A stretch of DNA of 64,000 nucleotides from Halobacterium sp. R2-5. Lineage in GTDB: Archaea > Halobacteriota > Halobacteria > Halobacteriales > Halobacteriaceae. The stretch lies in NCBI RefSeq assembly GCF_011734195.1, contig NZ_JAANTH010000002.1, positions 806,001 to 870,000 of the forward strand, read 5' to 3'. The translations under genes were made by a program, and so were the position numbers. The notes below the pieces were generated by a model. It searched no databases, was not told where the DNA came from, and was given only the letters and a program-made list of their open reading frames with translations. Of this stretch, positions 18,055-24,953 are shown piece after piece; positions within the stretch are counted from its first letter, which is position 1; every line of letters starts with the position of its first letter.

Positions 18055-19524
18055 ATGGCTACTGATAAATCCCCTCGCGTAACCGAAGACGTTCGCGGCG
18101 GGGTTGATGGGGACGCGCTCGCAGACCGCATCGGACTGGACGACGACGAGATCGCGTGGCGCAAGGAGTTCACGGGTCTCGACGGCGCGGACGAGGCGGC
18201 GCTGGCGGGCGAGTCCGAGCTGTTCGAGGAAGTCGCCGAAGACCTCGTGGACGACTTCTACGACCACCTCCAGGAGTTCGACCGCACGCTCGAGATCTTC
18301 GGGCGGTCGACGAAGACCGTCGACCGGCTCAAGCGGACGCAGACGCAGTACCTCGTCGGCCTCGGTAGCGGCGAGTACGACCGCGACTACGTCGAGCAGC
18401 GCGCCCGAATCGGGAAAATTCACGACCTCCTCGACCTCGGCCCGGAGGTCTACCTCGGCGCGTACACGCGCTACTACGAGGGCCTGCTGGACGCCCTCGT
18501 CGACGACGTCACCGAGGACCGCGGCGAGGAGGCAGCCGACGCCGTCGGCGAACTCGTCGAGCGGTTCCTCCCGATGCTGAAGCTGTTGACGTTCGACCAG
18601 CAGGTGGCGATGGACACGTACATCGACTCGTACGCCCAGCGCCTCCAGTCGGAGGTCGAGCGCCGCAGCGAGCTGGCGAACGCGGTCGCGGACGACGTCG
18701 AGGAGCCGCTCGCGGACCTCGCGGAGAGCGCCCGGGACGTCGCCGAGCGCGCCGACGAGATGCAGGCGTTCACCGACGAACAGGTCGACCGCACGGAGAG
18801 CGTCGCCCGCGAGGTGTCGAGCGTCTCCGCGAGCATCGAGGAGGTCGCCGCGACAGCCGCGGACGTCCGCGAGACCAGCGAGAACGCCGAGGAGCTGGCG
18901 GGTCGCGGGGAGGAGGCGGCCGACGACGCCCTCGACGTGATGGCGGACATCGAGGCGGCGACGGACGGCGTCGCCGAGGACGTCGACCAGCTCCGCGAGC
19001 GCGCGGGCGACATCGAGGAGGTCACCGCGGTCATCGACGACATCGCCGAGCAGACGAACCTGCTCGCGCTGAACGCGTCGATCGAGGCCGCACGCGCGGG
19101 CGAGGCCGGCGACGGGTTCGCGGTGGTCGCCGACGAAGTGAAGGCGCTCGCCGAGGAGTCCCGCGAGCAGTCCACGCGCGTCGAGGAACTCGTCGAGCAC
19201 ATGCAGACGGACACGGAGGCCGCGGTCGAGCGCCTCGACGGGATGAACCGCCAGATCGAGGACGGCGTCGAGCGCGTCGAGGAAGCGATGGAGACGCTCC
19301 GGGAGATCACGGAAGCCGTCTCGGAGGCGGCCAGCGGCGTCCAAGAGGTGTCGAAGGCGACCGACGAGCAGGCGACGAGCGTCGAGGAGGTCGCGGAGAT
19401 GGTCGACGAGGTCGACGACCGCACGGGCGAGGTCGCCGACGCGCTCGACGACATCGCGGACGCCACCGAGCAGCAGCGCCAGACAGTCAACGACGTCCGC
19501 GAGACCGTCTCCCGGCTCACCTGA
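18055..19524 (+). CDS. hemAT: Globin-coupled aerotaxis transducer HemAT
   Basis: A 489-residue soluble chemotaxis transducer. Residues 1-190 form a sensor globin: the proximal haem ligand is H123 in RIGKIHDLL, the same number as in Halobacterium salinarum HemAT, and the helix after it ([12 protein letters not shown]) and [12 protein letters not shown] are conserved. Residues 200-489 are a methyl-accepting signalling coiled coil with the hairpin tip at about 332-352 ([15 protein letters not shown]). There are no membrane segments. It should bind oxygen and pass the signal through CheW/CheA to the archaellum motor, driving oxygen avoidance. The ATG at 18055 fits the TATA spacing better than the upstream GTG at 18037. 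Confidence 0.96.
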   Translation: MATDKSPRVTEDVRGGVDGDALADRIGLDDDEIAWRKEFTGLDGADEAALAGESELFEEVAEDLVDDFYDHLQEFDRTLEIFGRSTKTVDRLKRTQTQYLVGLGSGEYDRDYVEQRARIGKIHDLLDLGPEVYLGAYTRYYEGLLDALVDDVTEDRGEEAADAVGELVERFLPMLKLLTFDQQVAMDTYIDSYAQRLQSEVERRSELANAVADDVEEPLADLAESARDVAERADEMQAFTDEQVDRTESVAREVSSVSASIEEVAATAADVRETSENAEELAGRGEEAADDALDVMADIEAATDGVAEDVDQLRERAGDIEEVTAVIDDIAEQTNLLALNASIEAARAGEAGDGFAVVADEVKALAEESREQSTRVEELVEHMQTDTEAAVERLDGMNRQIEDGVERVEEAMETLREITEAVSEAASGVQEVSKATDEQATSVEEVAEMVDEVDDRTGEVADALDDIADATEQQRQTVNDVRETVSRLT

Positions 19525-19553
19525 CGGCTCTCGACGAGAGGGAGCCGAGCGCC

Positions 19554-20288
19554 CTACTCGGCTTCGACGACGAGGCCGTCCCGAGCGAACGCGACGTGGC
19601 CGTCGAAGTGCTCCTCGATGGACGCCTGCATCTCGCGGTGCTCGCCGTCCGTGTGCGGGTAGAGGTGCGTCAGGTAGAGTTCCTCGACGTCCACGTCCGC
19701 GAGTGACTCGCCGAGCTGTGTCGGCGTCGGGTGATTCGAGACGTCCACCTCGTCCGGGAACGAGCAGTCGTGGACGAGCACGGAGCAGCCGTCCGCGAAC
19801 TCGCCCATCCCCGCGAACGCCTCCGTGTCCGCACTGAACGCGAGTTCGTCGTCGAATCGGTAGGCCAGCCCCTGCATCGAGTGCCGCGTCTCGATGGCGT
19901 CCACGTCGAACCCCGCGACCTCGAAGCTCCCCGCCTCCACGTCCCGGAGCGTGAGGTCCACGCGGCCCTGTAGGTAGTCGTGGACCTCCAGCAGGTCGGT
20001 CACGAGCTCCTCCGTCCCTGTCGGACCGACCACTGTGAGGTGCTCCTCCCCCGCGAGCCACCGCGCCTTCAACACCGCCAGCAGGTCGCTCACGTGGTCG
20101 AGGTGGTGGTGGGTCAGCAGGACGGTGTCCACGCCCTCGTACCCGACGTCGGTGCGCGCGAGCGTGTGCACCACGCCGCTCCCGCAGTCCACGAGCAAGC
20201 GGCTGTCGGGCTTTTCGAGCAGCAGGCCGGTCTGCATCCGGTCGCCCGTCGGCATCGCGCTCCCCGTCCCGAGGAACGTCAGTTGCAT
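19554..20288 (-). CDS. Metallo-beta-lactamase hydrolase, RNase Z-like
   Basis: A 244-residue MBL-fold enzyme. The zinc motif HxHxDH is at residues 60-65 (HHHLDH), preceded by LLVDCGSG and followed by FSADTE and a later VHDCSFPDE Asp ligand; THLYPH near 215 supplies a last His. The layout resembles RNase Z and its YhfI/arylsulfatase-like relatives, but it is shorter than tRNase Z (around 300) and the exosite arm is not obvious. It may therefore be a phosphodiesterase or RNase Z paralogue. Convergent with hemAT. Confidence 0.85.
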   Translation of the reverse strand: MQLTFLGTGSAMPTGDRMQTGLLLEKPDSRLLVDCGSGVVHTLARTDVGYEGVDTVLLTHHHLDHVSDLLAVLKARWLAGEEHLTVVGPTGTEELVTDLLEVHDYLQGRVDLTLRDVEAGSFEVAGFDVDAIETRHSMQGLAYRFDDELAFSADTEAFAGMGEFADGCSVLVHDCSFPDEVDVSNHPTPTQLGESLADVDVEELYLTHLYPHTDGEHREMQASIEEHFDGHVAFARDGLVVEAE

Positions 20289-20380
20289 ACCCGAACGCGC
20301 GACTGCGAGGCGGTTAACGATTCGGGGTCCGTGTTCGTTGTTTCGTGGACTCGTCTCTCTCGCGAACGCCCGTGACTACG

Positions 20381-20450
20381 CCTCGAAAGCCCCGAGGCTG
20401 TAGACTCGGTGCGCTCGCTGCGCGACCGAAGCCAGCCGGGGCTTTCGAGG
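20381..20450. repeat. Inverted-repeat element including 31-base repeat copy 2
   Basis: A 13-base arm CCTCGAAAGCCCC at 20381-20393 is matched exactly by GGGGCTTTCGAGG at 20438-20450, giving a long stem-loop. Its right part, 20420-20450, is the exact inverted copy of 16507-16537. The element lies between the divergent RNase Z-like and helicase genes and contains no coding pattern. Confidence 0.75.
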
Positions 20451-20490
20451 TCACGTCGCCAACGCTACTCGCGGAAACTCAGGGACCGCC

Positions 20491-20551
20491 TGACGTGCGT
20501 AGCGGCGTCAGACACTTGACGTGCGTAGCGGCGTCAGACACTTGACGTGCG
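20491..20551 (+). repeat. 26-base tandem repeat, 2.3 copies
   Basis: The unit TGACGTGCGTAGCGGCGTCA plus GACACT occurs at 20491-20516 and again, identical, at 20517-20542, with a partial third copy to 20551. Each unit has TGACG ... CGTCA arms, so each could be a dyad protein-binding site. The array ends 20 bases before the helicase ATG at 20572, inside its promoter region. It may be an operator or simple repeat expansion. Confidence 0.75.
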
Positions 20552-20571
20552 GGCTCCAAGCGGAGGCGTAG

Positions 20572-23295
20572 ATGGGACCGGAGTCGGAGACGGCGACGCG
20601 GTCGGCCGACGGAGAGCCGGGGGCGTCCGACCGGGAGATTCTGGGCGCGCTCGACCCCGCGGTCCGCGAGTGGTGGGTCGACAAGTTCGGGAGTCCCAAG
20701 CGAGATGGGGGCTGTCTGACGCCGCCCCAGCGCGAGGCGATTCCGCTCATCCACGAGGGGAGAAACGCGCTCGTGGCGGCGCCGACGGGGTCGGGAAAGA
20801 CGCTGGCGTCCTTCACGGCGATTCTGAACGAGCTGTTCGAGCGCGAGCAGGCGGGAGGTCTCGACAACGCGGTGTACTGCCTGTACGTGTCGCCGCTGAA
20901 GTCGCTCGCGAACGACATCGAGCGCAACCTCGCGGAGCCGCTTTCCGGCATCGCCGACCGGCTCGCCGAGCGCGGCGTGGAGACGGACGTCCGGCAGGCG
21001 ATCCGCCACGGCGACACCTCCGACTACGAGCGCCAGCAGATGCTCGAAGAGGCCCCGCACATCCTGAACACGACGCCGGAGACGCTCGCGATTCTGCTGA
21101 ACTCCCCGAAGTTCCGCGAGAAACTCCGGAGCGTCGAGTACGTGGTCGTCGACGAGATTCACAGCCTCGCTGACTCCAAGCGCGGCACCCACCTCTCGGT
21201 GAGTCTGGAGCGCCTCCAGCGACTCGCGGGCGAGTTCACGCGAATCGGGTGTTCGGCGACCGTGGAGCCGCTGTCGGACATCGCGCGCTACCTCGTCGGA
21301 TTTTCGGGGGGAGAAGCTCGCGCGTGTGAAATCGTCGACGCGCGGTTCGCGCGGGACTACGACCTCCAGCTGTCGTGTCCGACGCCGGACCTCGTGAACG
21401 CCTCGAAGGGCGCCGTCAACGACGCGTTCTACGAGGAACTCGGCCAGCTCGTCGACGAGAACGACAGCACGCTCGTGTTCACGAACACGCGCTCTGGCGC
21501 CGAGCGCGTGCTGGAGAACCTCCGCGAGCGCGGCGTCGTCGGCGACGAGGAGTCAGCGTGCCACCACGGCAGCCTCTCGAAGGAGCGCCGACAGGAGGTC
21601 GAACAGCAGCTGAAAGCGGGGTCGCTGTCGGTGACGACGACCTCCACGAGCCTCGAACTCGGCATCGACATGCCGCACATCGACCTCGTGGTGCAGGTGG
21701 GGTCGCCGAAGTCCGTCGCGAGCCTGCTCCAGCGCGTCGGCCGCGCGGGCCACCGGCCCGGCAGGACCGTGACGGGCCGCGTCATCGCGCTCGACCGCGA
21801 CGAGCTCGTGGAGTGTGCAGTGATGCTGCGGCAGGCCGAGCGCGGGTTCGTCGACCGCGTGCACATCCCCGAGCGCGCCCACGACGTCGCCGCACAGCAC
21901 GTCTACGGGATGGCCATCGAGGGGCCGCTCCCCGAAGCGGAGGTCCGGGAGACGCTGCGGTCGGCGTACCCCTACCGCGAGTACACGGACGACGACTTCG
22001 AGTCGCTGTTCCGCTACCTCACGGCGGACTACGACGGCCTCGAAGACCGGAACGTCTACGCGAAGGTCTGGCGCGACGAGAACGACCCGCCGGGCGGCGA
22101 CGACGGCGACCCCGACGACCCGACGTCGGGCACTCACCACTACCCGGACTTCGCGGTGGGCGAGCGCCTCGTCGGGAAGCGCGGGCGGCTCGCGCGTCCG
22201 ATTCTCCTCCAGAACCTCGGGACGATTCCGGACTCGTTCACCGTGAACGTCTACGTGCGCGGCGACGACGAGTGGGTCGGCCAGCTCGACGAGGACTACC
22301 TCGACACCCTGGAGGCCGGAGACGTGTTCGTGCTCGGCGGCGACCGGTTCGCGTACCGCTACCGGCGCGGGTCGAAGGTGTACGTCGACCGGACGAGCGA
22401 GCGCGCGACCGTGCCGTCGTGGTACTCCGAGCGCCTCCCGCTCTCGTACGACCTCGGCCGGGAAATCGCGCGCTTCCAGTCCGAGCTGGTCGCGAAGTAC
22501 GACGAGGGCGGCGCGGCCGCGGTGCGGCGCTGGCTCCGGGAGTTCCCCGTGGATGCGAACGCCGTGAGAGCGCTCGCGCGAATGTACGACGACCAGATTC
22601 AGTACGCGGGCGCGGACAGCGTCAGCACGACCGACCGAATCGCCATCGAGGAGGTCAAAGACCGCGACGAGTACCGGCGCCGCTTCCACGTGCGCACGCC
22701 GTACGGCCGCCGGTTCAACGACGGGCTGTCGCGGCTGCTGGCGTACCGCTGCGCGAACGAGGCGAACGCGAACGTCGCCGTCTCCGTCGCGGACAACGGC
22801 TTCACGCTCGCGATGCCGCTGAACAGGAAAGTCGACGTCGCGGAGCTGCTCCGGAAGACCGACCCCGGCGACGCCCGGGAGACGCTCCGAGACGCCCTCG
22901 ACGGCACCGACCTCCTGCAGCGGTACTTCCGCATCGACGCGACGCGCGCGCTGCTCGTGCTGAAGCGGTACAAGGGCCGCGAGAAGTCCGCGAGCAAGCA
23001 GCAGGTCGCCAGCGAGATGCTGCTCGGCTTCGCCGAGGACCTGGAGGACTTCGCAGTGCTCGACGAGACCTACCGCGAGCTCGTCGAGGACAAACTCGAC
23101 CTCGCGGGCGTCCGCGAGGTGCTCGCGGAGGTCCAGTCCGGGGACGTGGCGGTGACGGAGACGACCCTGCAGTCGCCGTCGCCGCTGTCGTTCGGGCTGG
23201 CGACGCTGTCGGCGAGCGACGTCGTGCTCGCGGACGACGAGGACGCGGTGCTGCGGGCGTTCCACGAGCGCGTCCGCGAGCAGGTCGACGACTAG
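20572..23295 (+). CDS. Lhr-type ATP-dependent helicase
   Basis: A 907-residue superfamily 2 helicase. A Q-like LTPPQREAIP precedes Walker A (PTGSGKT, residues 71-77); DEIH is at 194-197; motif III-like GCSATVEP, TTTSLELGID and QRVGRAGHRPG (motif VI) follow. After the two RecA domains comes the Lhr winged-helix and core region of about 450 residues. Length suits archaeal Lhr-Core, without the C-terminal extension of bacterial Lhr. These are 3'-5' DNA translocases tied to repair and replication restart. A GGAGG sits 5 bases before the ATG, and a 26-base tandem repeat lies just upstream. Confidence 0.88.
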   Translation: MGPESETATRSADGEPGASDREILGALDPAVREWWVDKFGSPKRDGGCLTPPQREAIPLIHEGRNALVAAPTGSGKTLASFTAILNELFEREQAGGLDNAVYCLYVSPLKSLANDIERNLAEPLSGIADRLAERGVETDVRQAIRHGDTSDYERQQMLEEAPHILNTTPETLAILLNSPKFREKLRSVEYVVVDEIHSLADSKRGTHLSVSLERLQRLAGEFTRIGCSATVEPLSDIARYLVGFSGGEARACEIVDARFARDYDLQLSCPTPDLVNASKGAVNDAFYEELGQLVDENDSTLVFTNTRSGAERVLENLRERGVVGDEESACHHGSLSKERRQEVEQQLKAGSLSVTTTSTSLELGIDMPHIDLVVQVGSPKSVASLLQRVGRAGHRPGRTVTGRVIALDRDELVECAVMLRQAERGFVDRVHIPERAHDVAAQHVYGMAIEGPLPEAEVRETLRSAYPYREYTDDDFESLFRYLTADYDGLEDRNVYAKVWRDENDPPGGDDGDPDDPTSGTHHYPDFAVGERLVGKRGRLARPILLQNLGTIPDSFTVNVYVRGDDEWVGQLDEDYLDTLEAGDVFVLGGDRFAYRYRRGSKVYVDRTSERATVPSWYSERLPLSYDLGREIARFQSELVAKYDEGGAAAVRRWLREFPVDANAVRALARMYDDQIQYAGADSVSTTDRIAIEEVKDRDEYRRRFHVRTPYGRRFNDGLSRLLAYRCANEANANVAVSVADNGFTLAMPLNRKVDVAELLRKTDPGDARETLRDALDGTDLLQRYFRIDATRALLVLKRYKGREKSASKQQVASEMLLGFAEDLEDFAVLDETYRELVEDKLDLAGVREVLAEVQSGDVAVTETTLQSPSPLSFGLATLSASDVVLADDEDAVLRAFHERVREQVDD

Positions 23296-23400
23296 CGCCG
23301 GGCGTCCGGCGGCCCGGCAGCCGGGTGAGTTTCCTCGCGCGGGCGCTCGCAGCGGTTTCGGGGCCGACGCATTAACGAAGGGGCACCCGAAAGAGCCGGC

Positions 23401-23733
23401 ATGTCGCGGCGCGCTCGCGAGCAGTCGGCCGACGCCGGTGTGCGCGTCTCGGCGTCCGTGAGAGATCTGCCGGGCGACGACGTCGTCATCGAAGTCGCGG
23501 ACACGGGCGCCGGCATCCCGGACTACGAGCGCCGCATCCTCGACCAGCCGGCGGAGACCACGCTCTCGCACGCCAGCGGGCTGGGGCTGTGGCTCGTCTA
23601 CTGGACGGCCCGCGAGTCGGGCGGCACCGTCGAGTTCGGGGCGGACTCGGACGGGACGACGGTCCGGTTCAGGCTGCCGGACGCCGACCGACGGGCGAGC
23701 CGCTGGGAGCGGCTCGTCGGCCGCCACCGGTGA
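23401..23733 (+). CDS. Truncated histidine-kinase ATPase domain (stand-alone fragment)
   Basis: A 110-residue protein containing only the second half of a HATPase_c domain: the G1 box VADTGAGIP (about residues 38-46) and the G2 box SGLGLWLVY (about 64-72) with the final beta strands. The N box and any dimerisation/phospho-acceptor domain are absent, so it cannot be a normal sensor kinase. The coding bias is good throughout. It is either a decayed kinase remnant or a small protein descended from one; haloarchaea do have short kinase-like pieces. No partner response regulator is nearby. Confidence 0.6.
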   Translation: MSRRAREQSADAGVRVSASVRDLPGDDVVIEVADTGAGIPDYERRILDQPAETTLSHASGLGLWLVYWTARESGGTVEFGADSDGTTVRFRLPDADRRASRWERLVGRHR

Positions 23734-23737
23734 CGCG

Positions 23738-23860
23738 TCAGCCGAGGTACGGCTTCAGGACGGCGCCGCCCGCGAGCCCCTGCCCGAAGGTGACGTCGAC
23801 GTCGAAGCCCGCCCCGGGCTGGGCCACCAGTACCGCGGCCGCGACTGCGAGATGCTGCAT
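23738..23860 (-). CDS. Possible 40-residue small protein
   Basis: A short frame starting with ATG: MQHLAVAAAVLVAQP, then GAGFDVDVTFGQGLAGGA and ending LKPYLG. The N-terminal third is hydrophobic, like a single membrane segment or cleaved signal. Codon third positions are G/C biased. It reads away from the alcohol dehydrogenase gene, and a CTTATCC about 33 bases upstream of its ATG could be a TATA box shared between the two directions. No family recognised; support is only compositional. Confidence 0.4.
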   Translation of the reverse strand: MQHLAVAAAVLVAQPGAGFDVDVTFGQGLAGGAVLKPYLG

Positions 23861-23935
23861 CGTCGCGGGATTCGGCGCGCGCCGGGATAAGTGCGACCCG
23901 TACCACTTTCCGGCCGTCGGCCGAACGTCGACGCG

Positions 23936-24949
23936 ATGCGCGCCGCAGCATTCACCGACCTCGTCGGACCGGACGGCGTCGGCCTCGTCGACAGGCCGGA
24001 CCCCGAACCGGGCGCCGGCGAGGCCGTCGTCGACGTGGAAGCGTGCGCACTCAACCGCCACGACCTCTGGATTCTGGAGGGCGACTCCGCGATGGTCGCC
24101 GCCGACGACCTGCCGTTCGTCAGCGGCCTCGACGTCGCCGGCACCGTGCGCGACGTCGGGGACGGCGTGACGGGCGTCCAGCCCGGGGACCGCGTCGTGC
24201 TCTGCCCGAACGAGACGTGCGGGACGTGCCGGTTCTGCCGGGAGGGCCCGGAGAATCTCTGCGAGGAGTTCTCGCTGTTCCACGGCGGCCTCGCCGAGAG
24301 AGCGCGGGTGGACGCCAGCCGACTCGTCGCGCTCCCGGACTCAGTGGACGCGACGACCGCGGCAGCCATTCCGACGGCGTACATGACCGCCTACCACATG
24401 CTCCGACGCGCCGAGGTCGGCCCCGGCGACCTCGTGTTCGTGCCGGGCGCGACCGGCGGCGTCGGCGTCGCCGCCGTCCAGCTCGCGAGTGTTTTCGGCG
24501 CCGAGACGGTCGGTACGTCGTCCTCGCGGGAGAAGCTCGACCGCGTGACCGAGCTCGGGCTCGACCACGCGATTCGGGGGACCGACCCCGCCGACCTCCG
24601 GGAGGAAGTGGGCGCGGTCGGTACGCCGGACGCCGTGCTCAACCACCTCGGCGGAGAGTACACGGCGCTCGGGCAGGACGTGCTCCGGCGCGGCGGCCGG
24701 ATGGTCGTCTGCGGCCGGACCGCGGGCGGGCGCTCGGAAATCGATATTCCGGACCTCTTCCTCGGGCACAAGCGCATCGTCGGCTCCACGATGGGGACGC
24801 AGACCGACCTGGAGACGATCGTCGACCTCGTGGCGGCCGGCGACGTCGCGCCCGAGGTCGAGGACACCTACCCGCTCGCGGAGACCGGCGACGCGTTCGC
24901 CGCGATGCAGGACCGGGACACGGTCGGGAAGCTCGTCGTCACGCCCTGA
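23936..24949 (+). CDS. Zinc-binding medium-chain alcohol dehydrogenase / quinone-oxidoreductase-like
   Basis: A 337-residue MDR enzyme. The structural zinc lobe is intact with cysteines at 95, 98, 101 and 109 (CGTCRFC ... C). The NAD(P)-binding motif GATGGVGVAAVQLA lies near 170. The active-site region reads CALNRHD, resembling the NRxD pattern of quinone-oxidoreductase and acryloyl-CoA reductase-type members more than classic alcohol dehydrogenases. It probably reduces or oxidises a carbonyl with NADPH; the substrate is unknown. It is flanked by a divergent small frame and a convergent helicase gene 4 bases after its stop. Confidence 0.88.
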   Translation: MRAAAFTDLVGPDGVGLVDRPDPEPGAGEAVVDVEACALNRHDLWILEGDSAMVAADDLPFVSGLDVAGTVRDVGDGVTGVQPGDRVVLCPNETCGTCRFCREGPENLCEEFSLFHGGLAERARVDASRLVALPDSVDATTAAAIPTAYMTAYHMLRRAEVGPGDLVFVPGATGGVGVAAVQLASVFGAETVGTSSSREKLDRVTELGLDHAIRGTDPADLREEVGAVGTPDAVLNHLGGEYTALGQDVLRRGGRMVVCGRTAGGRSEIDIPDLFLGHKRIVGSTMGTQTDLETIVDLVAAGDVAPEVEDTYPLAETGDAFAAMQDRDTVGKLVVTP

Positions 24950-24953
24950 GGAA

